Below are positions 35,684 to 47,256 of a stretch of 64,000 nucleotides of DNA, piece after piece. Below the pieces are notes generated by a model. It saw only the letters and a program-made list of their open reading frames with translations. It had not been told where the DNA came from and searched no databases. The translations under genes and the position numbers were made by a program. Origin of the DNA: Ilex aquifolium (taxonomy: Eukaryota; Streptophyta; Magnoliopsida; Aquifoliales; Aquifoliaceae). The stretch's first letter is position 1, and the number at the start of each line of letters is the position of its first letter. The DNA lies in contig OX637405.1 of assembly GCA_951799425.1 (NCBI GenBank), positions 23,387,371-23,451,370 of the forward strand. Direction: 5' to 3'.

Positions 35684-37853
35684 CTAACTATTCTCACGGT
35701 CGTCCTCGTCCTCCTCCTCTTCACCTTCCTCATCATCCTCAGTCTCGCCAGTGCCTCCATCACCATTATCAGGTGCCTCAGTTAGTATGAAGCCTAAGAC
35801 ATCAATATCAGGATAGGCAGCTGAGATCTTCCCTCGGAGCTCATCATAACCATCAATGAAGGCATCTGCAAGGCCATTCATCAAGTCCCTCTCAGTTGTG
35901 ACAGCCCTCTCCTCAACCTGCAAAGCTCTCTCATGAGCTGCCTTCACCTTTGCCTCCACAGCAGCCTCTCTGAGCATGGCCCTCTCGCAGGTCTTCACAA
36001 GCTCAGCCTCTCTGAGCACGTCCCTCTCATGGGTTGCCAAAAGCTTAGACTCAAGATTAGCTATCTTCTCACGAGCCTCCTTAAGCTTAACCTCGAGCTT
36101 GGCTGTCTTCTCATGGGACGCAAAAAAATCTGTCTCCCTCAACGCAGCCCTCTCACGGGATGCCACAAGCTTAGCCTGAGAAGCCTTACTAGCAGCTTCA
36201 AACTCAGCAATCTTCACCCGAGCAGCAAGGAGCTCATTTTGCATAGCATCATGGTCTTGCTTCATCTGATGGTGACTATAAGTCCTTGAAAGTAAACACA
36301 TGGATGCAGTAGAAGCTTGAAGACAGATAAAAGTTAGAAGAAGCTTAAGAAAGGACTGGAGAAAGGGAGACAACTAACCCCTACCTGAGCCAGGCCTTCT
36401 AAAAAAGAGCCGACGATTCCTTCGGTACCCAGGGCATTAATCCCGATAACATCATCGGAAAACACAAACCGCTTAAGCCGATCCCTTATGATTGATGCTT
36501 TACCCAACATGGAGCTGATCAACGGTGCACCCCTTGGAATTCCCACAGGAGGAGTCGAGGAACCTGGAGCAGAAGGTGTAGTCAAAGGGGCCTCCGAAGT
36601 AACGGGTATAGATGAAAGAGTTGTCGCCCGAGGAGGCACTTGATGGGGGCACACCCGAGGAACCACTGGAAGGGTTGCTCGAGGAGAGTTCACCTGGGTC
36701 GACACATTTGGAGAAGTCACTTGGGGGGCACCCTCCTTCCTCGCCACCCTGGGAGGAGGAGGGCTCCTACCAGAGAGGTGAGACCCAATCACCCCCCTAT
36801 ACATCTCTGCAGAAGCAATAAAATGTTGTAGATGAAAAACACCAAATAGAGGTGAAAAGTACAAAACAAATCATCGTACCTTTCCTATTTAAAGAGGAAC
36901 CACCAACTTTGAAGAGGGAGCATCAGCCTTAGCAGGAACCGAAGAGGAAACACTGACACCTCCATCTTTGAGCACGAGAGCTCCAAAATCCCTTGTAGCA
37001 TGAGCTTACACAGCTTCAAGCTTCCACTCCTGAGCCTTGGAGAGCGTAGGGGAACCTGCAAGGAATATAGTGAGTACCCAGCCTACAAGGAATATAGTAA
37101 GAGAAGAGTAAATATATGGGACGTACCAACTTTCTTCGAAGTAACCCATCGTGATGGTACCAATGCCCTATCAACATCCAAAGCCCACTCTCCACCGACG
37201 AATATGAAATGAGATTTCCAACTATGGCAGTTGGAGGGCAACCCAGTAATCAACTTGCCTCCCCTCGGAGTGAAATAGTACCAACCTCGGTTAGGAGCAG
37301 AAGTCTCACTTAGGTAATAGGCTGTGTGGAACTCAACAGGAGAGGCATCTTCATGATGCACTTTTCTCCACAATTCCAGAAAGGCTAGTAGAACCCTCAA
37401 ACCATTGGGCGTCAGCCGCCCAGGAGTCAGTGAAAAGTAATTCAAGATGCTACAAACGGAAGAAGGAATGGGGAGCCTGAGCCCAACCTCAAGCATCTCC
37501 TCATAAATAACAATGTCATCAAAGGAGTCATCACTAGCGGGCTTGCCCTTTTCTGCTCGACGGCACAACACAGTCGGAGGAATGTGGTAGGCGGAAATAA
37601 TCCGCGAAATATAGGCGTCCGAAATTAAAGTGCTAGTCAGGGTATTTACTTTGGACCTGTCGTCGTCACAGACTACTTTGCCTTTGTGTTTTTTTGCTGC
37701 GAAGACGCGAAGGGTTACCCAACCTACTGCCAGGGTCTTTGCCGTGAAAGGTGCCCGGAGTACCCACCTCCTAGGCTGAGTAACCAGCAGTCTCACGAAT
37801 ATCAGAGGTTCTTTTGCTCTCCACATCTGCATGCACAACACCAGGACAAGCAC
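35684..37853 (-). pseudogene. G1 antisense gene (gypsy-type-transposase family plus coiled coil)
   Basis: It is transcribed opposite to pol and meets it tail to tail. In minus-strand order there is a domain at about 37083-37853 with LEVGLRLPIPSSVCSILNYF, LTPGRLTPNGLRVLLAFLEL and HSWKSHFIFVGGEW. These landmarks belong to the family named 'transposase (putative) gypsy type' in Tat elements. A proline-rich linker follows, then (36300-35690) a long coiled coil rich in KLEVKLKEAREKIANLESK-type heptads, a GKISAAYPDIDVLGF motif and a strongly acidic C-terminus. Introns are likely. The function of these antisense proteins is not established. Confidence 0.75.
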
Positions 37854-38127
37854 TACCCAGCTCAGCCCCCACCACCTAGACCACCCTAGTCTCGACGTCC
37901 AACACTTGGGTCGCCCAGGACTCGGTGCCTAGGGCCTGGGTTGCCTTGCCAACGACGCCCAGCCCCATTGCCTCTCCCTCCGTGCATACATGGGCGCCCA
38001 GCTCAACGCGGGCACGAATCGAACTCCCCAAGGGGTCGCCTAGGCTCTCCAAGTCATTACCCAAGGCAGGCCCATGCTCACCCAAACAGCCGGAGCTCCT
38101 TACGTTGCCAATACGGGTATTCGACAC

Positions 38128-38898
38128 CCTTATTAAATTAAAATAAGAATTAATTATTTGACATATAATTTATTGTTCAATTTTAATTACAAATATAAGT
38201 TAATTTTTTATAAAAAAAAATTATTATTATTTAAATATGTTCACGTGCAAATAAATGTCAGTATTTGTGAAAATTTTTAATTTTTAATTTTATCCTTAAT
38301 TATTATTATAAAATCAATTATACTCACATATTTGTTTTCATCCAATTTTTAATGTTTTCTATAGCTATTAGACTTTTTTAATTCTTTTAGACTATTTTAT
38401 TAATAATATTTGACTTCTAAATCATTTTGAACTCATTTATTGGTAGTACACTTACATATAATTTATATATCTATATTTATTTATATAAAAATAAAATACA
38501 TTTATATTATTTTATTATATACATATTGTTGACAAATTGAATTTTATTGTCAAATATATGTCACATTTATTTTTTCTATATGTAACAATATGATAAAATA
38601 TATTATTATACAAACTATTCAGATATATAAATACTTAAGAATGACAATTTTACAATAAAACTTCAATATAAACAAAAGAGAAAATGTTTAAAGAAGTCAG
38701 AAAGATGCCTAAAATTTGACAAATTAAGTACTCAAATAAGAGTAGAGTAGATCAATAATTAGGTTTTGTAATAATTAACGTAAAATTTAATTGTTTGACA
38801 AAATTTATTATTCAAATAAATAATAAATATAAATTAATTATTTTATAAAAATTATTATTTAAATATATTCACGTGCGTTGCACGTCATGCACTACTAG
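38128..38898 (+). mobile_element. Helitron-end-like AT-rich repeats
   Basis: ACGTGCGTTGCACGT (38871-38885) forms a 6-bp stem with a 3-base loop. CTAG follows at 38895-38898, which resembles a Helitron 3' end (hairpin, about 10 bases, CTRR). The roughly 110 bases before it (ATTATTTAAATATATTCACGTGC and upstream) have a related copy at about 38140-38250. No Rep/helicase protein and no clear 5' TC end were seen, so only terminal sequence is supported. Confidence 0.4.
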
Positions 38899-39190
38899 AG
38901 TAAAGTCCATATAGATCTAAAGAGTAATGTCAAACCCACTAAAATATGAGACCAATTATAGTGTATAAATGTTGTGGCAGTTGACATGATAAAAAATTTT
39001 AAGTATTAAATTAATAAAAGTGAGATAAAAATTATAATTATTTTAGTACAACATCATTTGGTTTTTAGATTTGATCCATATTTTGGTTATTTTAGTAGGA
39101 ATTTAAATAATTTATGCCTATCCGGGTCATGGGCAATCAATAACGTGACGGCGCCTGGTCAGTTGGATGACGAATAAAATCCGTAGTGAC
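38899..39190. other. Unassigned AT-rich sequence
   Basis: No gene or repeat boundary was recognised between the Helitron-like end and E1. Confidence 0.5.
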
Positions 39191-39763
39191 AGAGTAATGG
39201 CGCCCCTCTAGTTAGGTCTAAATTCAATGGCACCCCTTTCCGATTCTAAAACTTCACTACACCCCCTTCTGGTTCATACTTTCAAATCAAAGACACCGCC
39301 TTAACAGTAATTTTTAACTCAACCAATACAAAAAGTAACGGTTTGACTATAAATTTTTTAAAAATGTCAAAACTATTTTTCCGTATGTAAATGTACTAAA
39401 ATGCCCTCAACTTTTTTCTCATTATATATATCATACCTTTTGTTGTTTGTAAAAGTCCAAAACGATTTGGGGTTTTTGGAAGATATAGGGGACTAAAACC
39501 AACCATTATTCTGCAACTCATTTTCCATAGTGATCAATCACTACCTAAGTTGGTTAAAAAAAAAAAAATTTCTTGCATATTTGTAAATGTTTTTCATGCA
39601 GTTTTTTTTTTTTTCATGCAGATATTTTTAAGTTTTTTAATGCAATTTTTTTTTAAAAATTTTTCATGAAGTTTTTTTAAATTTTTTTCATGAAAATAGT
39701 TTTAATTTTTTTTATGCAATTTTTTTAAATTTTTTTACATCCAAAACGCCCGTTAGACTTTTA

Positions 39764-40820
39764 TGGCATGTTTGTTTCAAGAATTAAATTTGAGTGGTAT
39801 TGAAAATGATATTCATTACACTTCTATTCAATGGAATACTATACCCGGTCTTAAACTTTTATCTCATCCTTTCCCTTGTTTGTTTATTATAAAAATTATT
39901 TGTGTGATACCTACCTAAAGAGGTGTGTCAGATGAACTATTCAATGTAAAAAGACAATTGTAACCTTATAATCCAAAGCAATTCATGCCCTTGTTTGTTT
40001 GTACAACCACCTGTGCATGACTAAAATCAAAAACCTTTTTTTTTGTTCCACGTGGTTTGCATGCACTGTTGAACTTGTCTCCCAGGTAACACACACACAA
40101 AGACAGACGAACATATCCTACACACAAAAAAATTCCAGCAACATTTCACTTTCCAGCAAAATACCAGCAACAACGGAGTTCCAGCATACATATTTCCAGC
40201 AAAATTCCAGCACTTCTGAATCTGTATTCCAGTAGTACACTGTCATTCCCTTTAAAAAAAAAACAAAATGAATGCACAACACAACAACATATATACCAGC
40301 GTTCACAGTGGCTAGAGAGATACCAGATTTCAGAGTGGCTAGGGAGATACTAGCGTTTAGAGTGGCTAGGGTTTCACCATCGTTCAGGATGGCTAGAGTT
40401 TTGGCATCGAGGCGAGTGGCTAGGGTTTCACCATGGGTAGGGTTTGATCATCGTTAAAGGAGGCGATTGATGGTTTTAGCGTCTTGAGGGAGACGACTGA
40501 TGGTTTCATCGAGTGGTTAGGGTTTGTTGGTAGAAAGTTGTCTTTTATATGGGGATACTATACATGAGGGCATTTGTGTCATTTTATTGTCTCATACCAT
40601 AGTTCATTTGCACCGGTAAGATAATACCACCAGGTAGGTGGTATTCATTAATACCATATACAAGGCATTTAGGACATTGTTCAAACTGGGTCGATATTAC
40701 GACCCGGAAAATAGTACTGGGTGTAAAATGCCAAACAAACAAGGTATTAGGTAGGCCCCATGTATTATTTCCTTCTATCCCACTCTATAATACCATCTAA
40801 TACTTGAAACAAACATGCCC
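39764..40820. mobile_element. PIF/Harbinger-like non-autonomous element
   Basis: The ends are TGGCATGTTTGTTTCAAG and, as reverse complement of the right end, GGGCATGTTTGTTTCAAG. TTA lies on each side (39761-39763 and 40821-40823), the classic PIF/Harbinger target duplication. The interior has repeated AGAGTGGCTAGGG phrases at about 40307-40440 and TTCCAGCA phrases at about 40130-40230. No transposase is present. Confidence 0.8.
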
Positions 40821-41099
40821 TTAAGTCATTAAGTCCATTTTCTTATAAGTTGTTGGGTAAGAAGTACACTTTTCAGTTTCTTATTTTCTTATACTACCTA
40901 AGTTCTCTCTGTGGTATATTTTTTTTGTTCGTTATAAATTACAGGGTTTTAAATTTATTTTATAGTTAAAAATAATTTTTCTATAATAAAATTACAATTG
41001 ATAAATTCAATGTCAAAATTCCATCAATTTCTAACTTCTCTACTATTATCTGTGCCCCACAACATTGTCTGACCACTATTCATACATCACCCTTCATAT

Positions 41100-41640
41100 A
41101 TAAAATTTAAATATTATTTGATAAAATTTAATATTAATTAAATAAATTTGGTCTTAATATGACAAATTTAAATATTAATTTAGTTTTAATTTAATAAAAT
41201 TAAATATTAATTCAGTGTTGATTTGATAAAATTTAATGTTAATTGAATAAATTTAAATGTTGTTTTAATAAAATTGAATGTTTATTTGGTGTTAAATTAA
41301 ATAACTGAAATTAATTTGATAAGGTTAAATGTTAAATTAATAGAATTTAATATTCTATTTAATATTTTAATTTTAATTTAATAAAATTAAATGTCAATTT
41401 GGTGTTGATTTGATGAAATTAAATAATAATTTAATGTTAAATTAAAGAAATAATATTAATTTGATGAAATAAAATATTAAATTAATATAACTAAATGCTA
41501 ATTTAATAAAATTAAATATCAATTTATGTTGATTTGATAAGATGGAATGGTAATTTAGTTTAAATTAAATAAATGACATTAATTTGATACAATTAAATAT
41601 TAAATTGATGAATCTAAAGTTAATTTAATAGAACTAAAAG
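41100..41640. repeat. Degenerate TTAATTTGATAAAATTAAAT repeat inside E1
   Basis: About 20-bp phrases such as TTAATTTGATAAAATTAAAT and GGTGTTGATTTGATAAAA recur with changes. The inverted equivalent occupies about 42380-42910 in E2. Confidence 0.75.
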
Positions 41641-41938
41641 GGAGTGCATTGAAATTTTAGAACCAGGAGAGGGTATTGTTAAAGATACATCTATTTACAG
41701 GGGATATCGTTAAAGTTATGTCTATTTATATGGGGTGTCGTTGAAGTTATGTCTATTTATAGGGGGTGTGATTAAAATTTACCCTATAAAATATTCAGGG
41801 GTATTTTTGTAAATTAATAATCGCCATTAACACTATAATTCAACAAACACTGACAGAGGGTGACAGTGAAATTTCAGAATCCGGAAGAGGTGTCATTGAA
41901 TTTAGACCTAATTACAGGAGGTGTGGATGAAATTTTTC

Positions 41939-42126
41939 CAAAATAATAATGTTAGACTCATTAGAAAATGAGATAAAAAAAAAAAAAAAGACTAAATGAT
42001 ATGACAATTAATACGACACGTAAATATTGAATACTAAATGAATAAGTTGGACTAAGAGGATCATTACTGGTAAATATGTATTTTCTCTTTTTTCGTTCAA
42101 TAAAAATATTGCCATGTAAAATTTTA
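41939..42126. other. Spacer between inverted elements E1 and E2
   Basis: This is 188 bp of AT-rich sequence with an A-run near 41977. It includes the left copy of the E2 target duplication (42118-42126). Confidence 0.6.
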
Positions 42127-43922
42127 GAAAAAATTTCATCCACACCTCCTCTAATTAGATCTAAATTCAATTATACTACCTCTCGATCTGAAACTTCATT
42201 GTCACCTCCTATCAGTGTTTGTTGAGTTACAGCGTTAACGACAATTGTTAATTTACAGAAATACCCTCTGAATATTTTATAAGGTAAATTTTATCCACAC
42301 CCTTTGTAAATAGATATAACTTCAACAATGCCCCCTATAAATAGACATATCTTTAACAATACCTCGCTCGATTCAAAATTTCAATACATTCTCTTTTAGT
42401 TTTATTATATTAACATTTAGATTCATTAATTTAATATTTAATTTTATCAAATTAATATAATTTATTTAATTTAAACTAAATTAACATTCCATCCCATCAA
42501 ATCAATACAAATTGATATTTAATTTTATCAAATTAGCATTTAGTTATATTAATTTAATATTTTATTTCATCAAATTAATATTATTTCTTTAATTTAACAT
42601 TAAATTATTATTTAAATTCATCAAATCAATTCCAAATTGAAACTTAATTTTATTAAATTAAAATTTAATATATTAAATAGAATATCAAATTCCATTAATT
42701 TAACATTTAACCTTATCAAATTAATGTAAGTTATTTAATTTAACATCAAATGAACATTCAATTTCATAAAAACAACATTTAAATGTATTTAATTAATATT
42801 AAATTTTATCAAATCAACACTGAATATAAATATTAAATTAACACCAAATTAATATTCAAATTAAAACCAAATTTTGTTCAATTATTATTAAATTTTATCA
42901 AATAATATTTAAAATTTATATATGAAGGGTGATGTGTAAAGAGTGGTAAGGTAACGTTGCGGAGAACAGATGATAGTACATGAGCTAGAAATAGATGAGA
43001 TTTTGACATAGACTTTATCGATTGTAATTTTTATTATAGAAAAATTAAATTTTAACTATTGAAATTGTAAAAACTCGATTATGTAACCAAATGATTGATA
43101 ATATGATTGTTAATGTTATAACAAAGTTATCATGCAATACTTTAAAATGATAAAAATTCATTTGGATAATATAATGATAGAAATTACGCTTATGTCAAAC
43201 TCCTCCTCCTCTATATCTTTACCTCCACCAACAGTTAAAAAAAACATCAATCCTGTAATAATACATCACAATATATTGACATAACAAAATGGAAGAAAAA
43301 AAATTAAAAAAAAAGTGCATGAACAAAATTAAAAAAATTTGCATAAAAAAAATTAAAAATATCTGCATGGATAAAATTAAAAAAAAACTACAAGAATTTT
43401 TTTTTTAAAAATTTGCATGAAAAAAAAATTGTATAAAAAATTTAAAAATATCTACATGAAACAAAATTTTTTAAAAAAAAACAGCATGAAATTTTTTTTT
43501 AAAAAATCTGCATACAAAATAATTACAAATTTGCAAGAAAAAAATAATTTTTTTTACCAATTTAGATAGTGATCGATCACTATGGAGAACCAGTTGAAGA
43601 AAAATGACTGGCTTTAGTCTCCTATGTCTTCCAGCAACACCAGATTATTTTGTACATTTAGTAACAACAAAGGGTATGGTATTTATAGTGGGAAAAGGAT
43701 TGCGTGCATTTTAGTATATTTACATAAGGAATGATAGTTTAGACATTTTAAAAAATAGTCAAACAGTTACTTTTTGTACTAACAGAGTTAAAAATTACTG
43801 TTAAGGGGGTGCATTTGATTTGAAAGTATAAACCAGAAGGAGGTGCAGTGAAGTTTTAGAATCAGTAAGGGGTGTTATTGAATTTAAACTTAACTAGTGG
43901 GGGGTGTGCATGAAATTTTTTC
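42127..43922. mobile_element. Mutator-like non-autonomous element E2 (1.8 kb)
   Basis: The ends are GAAAAAATTTCATCCACACC and, as reverse complement of the right end, GAAAAAATTTCATGCACACC. The flanks carry a perfect 9-bp duplication AAAATTTTA (42118-42126 and 43923-43931). A 9-bp duplication is the Mutator hallmark. No transposase ORF is present. It lies in inverted orientation to E1. Confidence 0.8.
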
Positions 43923-43931
43923 AAAATTTTA

Positions 43932-44726
43932 TTATTTTACTTTAATTTATTATTTTTAAGATTAACGTCACCAAAAAAAAACTAAAGGACAAATCTGGGG
44001 GCAGGAAAGCGAAACGCCATATGAGAAGACCCATCACGTTTATGAGTCATCAAAAAAGCATGGTCCACAGCCTGACTGAAGAAAATGAAAAAAAACTAAA
44101 CGACAAATCTAGGCTGGAAAGCAAAATGCCAGACAAGACTGACTCAAGAAAATGACTTGGGAATGGAAACTTTTCTGCAGAAGTCCGTATACATCCAAAA
44201 TAGCAATCGATGGCCACCATGTGTTCAAAAATAGGGGAGGATGGAGATGTTTTGTACAATGAAATGTATAAACTCTAATAGTCAAGCGACTCTGGAAACT
44301 AATCAAAAGATATATGTACAGATTGATTCACGCGGAGCCACTAACTTATGCAAGTATGGACACTTAAAACACAAGCTTTCAATTTTCTTATCATACAATA
44401 ATGATAGGTTTATAATCGTCATTTTATTTTTTATATTTATATCTATATCTATATATATAATAAAATACAAATACAAATCAAATTTTAAAAGATAAACAAA
44501 GTAATTTTACTTTTCGCAGTTGAGATCTCTTTAAATTTTACTTGAAAATTAATTCAATGACTAATATTTTTTTTTTTGAAAGAGCAATGACTAATATTGA
44601 AACCCTAAATTTAATAGGAAAAATAGGTCATTAAGAGTGTTTGGGATAACTTTTTAAAAGTATTTCTAGAATTTATAATTTCTCATAAGTACTTTAAAAA
44701 AAAAAAAAAAAGTAATATTTGAAACT
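43932..44726. other. Unassigned AT-rich sequence with a short duplication
   Basis: AAACTAAAGGACAAATCTGG (about 43980) and AAACTAAACGACAAATCTAG (about 44094) begin two related segments of about 60-110 bp. No gene is supported. Confidence 0.5.
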
Positions 44727-45289
44727 ACCCCACCACCACTACCACCACCACCCCTACTGCCCTATCACCATCACCACTATCACCACCACCACCACCACCA
44801 CCGTCCCACCACCGTCACCTCATCACCACAACTACCCCCACCACCACCACCACCACCACCACTGCCACAACAACCACTATCACCACCACTGTCGCCACCC
44901 CCCATTACCACAATCCCCACCGCCCCACTACCACCATCACCATTACTATTGCCATTATCGCTGCCGCCACCCCTACCACCCCACCACCACTACCCCTGTC
45001 ACCCCACCACCACCTCTTCCACAATAACCACAACCGCCGTCGTTATCACCATTGTTGCCACCCCGCCACCGCCCCACCACCACCATCCCCACTACCACCA
45101 CCCCTCACTCCTACCACTGTTGCTGCCATCTTACTGTCATTGCCCCACCATCACCCCCTATCACCGCCACCGCTACCATCACCATTGCCACTCACGGCTG
45201 CCACCATCACAACCGATTGTCGTCACCTATCACAATCATTACCGTCTCCCACCACCACCACCACCACCACCACTCGCCCTCACTATAAT
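44727..45289 (+). repeat. CAC/CCACCATCAC-rich degenerate trinucleotide repeat
   Basis: About 560 bp are dominated by CAC, ACC and CCA triplets with scattered changes. All frames on the plus strand give His, Pro and Thr runs, which explains the several overlapping open frames. It is not treated as coding. Confidence 0.9.
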
Positions 45290-46020
45290 CGGTACTTAAC
45301 TTCTTTTCTCTATCTTTGTAATTTATTTTGGATGTGACATTTATTAATGCTCAAAATTTAGTGAAGAACATAGATAATGAATAGATGAATGAAAACGTAA
45401 ACATAGTGATACAGTTGGACATGACGTCTATTGAGGAGTGTCGAAACTCAAAGAGGTCTAGAAGATTGTGTTACTCCTAGAATAGATGAAAATCACTATC
45501 TTTTGTTTGCTCCTCTGAAAGACAAGCATGTTTGAGTTAATTAAAGTAGATTGCTGAACACTTTCTATTGACGGGCTGCAAAAAATTCATAAGAATCTAT
45601 TATTATATTTTTTGTGTTTTTTCAAGATTAATATAAGTGATAAAAAAATTCACATCTGTTGACATTTAGAATTTAGAATATAGTTTTGATAAGAAACAAA
45701 TACCTATTAATCAAACACAATGTACAAAACAGATTTTTATTTATTGTTTTAACTATTTTGAGCTATAATTTTGGTTTTTCATAGTGGGTTAGTAGATTAT
45801 GAAACTTTACAATTTATGCGTATCCAATATTTGGAGTCATTGTTTACGGTAAGTAATGATGGTGTCAATGAAAAATGTTCTTTTCCTTTCGGCTCTTTGT
45901 TGATGTGAAAGAACGAAAAGGGCTTGCAAAGGGTTATTGTCATTCATGTACCAGAGAGTGTGAGACCAAGCTCAATGGGAACATTTCACCTACCAATTAT
46001 AGATTGATATTTGATTAATA
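45290..46020. other. Unassigned sequence
   Basis: No recognisable gene, RNA or terminal repeat was found up to the MITE target site at 46021. Confidence 0.5.
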
Positions 46021-46028
46021 GTGATAAT

Positions 46029-46392
46029 TAGGGGTGTCAATCATGTCGTGTCATATCATTTTTGTGTCGTGTCACTTTCAGTCGTGTTATTTTTGTGTCG
46101 TATCACTTTCGGTACGTGTTGGGTTCGTGTCAATATTCGTGTTAATAAAAAATTATTTAATTTGACAACAACTAATATAATACTATTTAAAAAATTATAA
46201 AATTCTTATTTTCTATCTACAATATTCGTTAAATAATTATTTTCTATCTACAGTACTCATTAATCGTGTTATTCGTGTCGAACCTTACTTTGACCCATTT
46301 ATTACTCGTGTCAACTAATTGTGTTATATTCGGGTTCGTGTCGGGTTCGGTTTGAGTCGGATTCATGTTCAAGTAAAAAATTGACACCTCTA
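46029..46392. mobile_element. hAT MITE, 364 bp, with perfect 8-bp target duplication
   Basis: The ends are TAGGGGTGTCAAT and ATTGACACCTCTA, inverted repeats with one mismatch. GTGATAAT occurs on both sides (46021-46028 and 46393-46400). The left part is a string of GTGTCGTGTCA-like phrases. Both subterminal regions match those of the 5.6-kb element at 9738-15334, so this is a short member of the same family. Confidence 0.9.
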
Positions 46393-46400
46393 GTGATAAT

Positions 46401-47256
46401 GGTGGGATTTTGGTATGGGCCGCCCATTCAAAGCTCGAAACGTTTAATTGGTCTCTGTGTGCATGTCAACCCAAACGGTTCTTCCATAGCTTGCCCACCC
46501 TGCAGTTAGGATGGGTCACACCCCCAAAGAAGGAAACCCAACAGTGCCTTAATAGATAAGTCTCAACTCGGTCTCTATCCAGCTCGGCAAGAGTCGGCAC
46601 GAGAATAAGGAGCTCGGTGCCCTTTTGGATCCTGAACCACTCCCACCACGCCACGTGTCCTGGGGGACCGGGGATAGCCTCTGAAACCCTTAACGAACAT
46701 GCACACTTTGGCAAGGGGAATATTTGTGCGCATTACCGTTTGAGGATCGTGGGCACAATGACATCAGATGGCGGGGGATCACTATAGAAGTATAGAACAA
46801 AAGAAGAGGGGACCACAAAATTAACAAAAAGGAGGAAGAAGCCGCAAGAAACCTTAGATGAAATATCATAAGAGAAAATCAAATTGTCTAGCCATGTGGA
46901 CTCAAGTCTTGAACTTATTCACCATGGCTGAGTTATTTTTCTTACTGCTCAATGAAAATTAAAGTTAGCCTGTTATGTTGTATATACCGAAACATACATA
47001 CACGAAAGTGATGAAAGAAATAATTTCTAGAATATCATTAACACCATGTGGAAAACTGAATGGCCTTATGGTTAGACTACAACAGTTTGAAGTGTAAACC
47101 AAGTCTCATTTCAGATGTCAAAAGACTCAAAACAGAAAGAATGAAAACCACAATATCAGTCGCTACTAAAAAGAACCGGCTGCCATTAAAGATCATGAGA
47201 ATCTCATGATTTCGTATACACAATCCAATGGTTCGTGCTGCAAACAATCCTCTGGG
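46401..47256. other. Intergenic, 3' flank of the cyclin gene, with possible LTR scrap
   Basis: 46400-46860 is GC-richer than its surroundings and contains GAGCTCGG and CCACGTGTCC phrases typical of plant LTRs, but no ends were found. The part near 47000-47256 is probably the cyclin 3' untranslated region and downstream sequence. Confidence 0.4.

Larger units (their letters stand above)
20620..38127 (+). mobile_element. Ty3/gypsy Tat-lineage element G1, truncated, hosting element N
   Basis: Order on the plus strand: LTR 20620-21192, primer-binding site 21196-21213, gag start near 21256, nested element N (21631-30033), rest of gag-pol 30039-35421, then a gene in the opposite direction (35684-37853). 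Two RNase H-type regions and an antisense gene of the gypsy-type-transposase family downstream of pol are Tat-lineage traits. No second LTR is recognisable: the element signal fades near 38127 and AT-rich sequence follows. The coding region has roughly half a dozen or more interruptions. It is an older fossil than N, which lies inside it. Confidence 0.85.
39199..41938. mobile_element. Mutator-like non-autonomous element E1 (split by a Harbinger insertion)
   Basis: This is an inverted homologue of E2 (42127-43922) over most of its length once the insertion at 39764-40820 is removed. Shared phrases include CACCCCCTTCTGGTTCATACTTTC (against CACCTCCTTCTGGTTTATACTTTC in E2) and GTGATCAATCACTACCTAA. 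The right end, read inward, is GAAAAATTTCATCCACACC. The left end matches it only from about 39199 inward, so the extreme left terminus is decayed. There is no coding content. Confidence 0.7.

Noticed and set aside
44719-45337. Several overlapping His/Pro/Thr-rich ORFs
   Set aside because: All are readings of one CAC-rich simple repeat in different frames.
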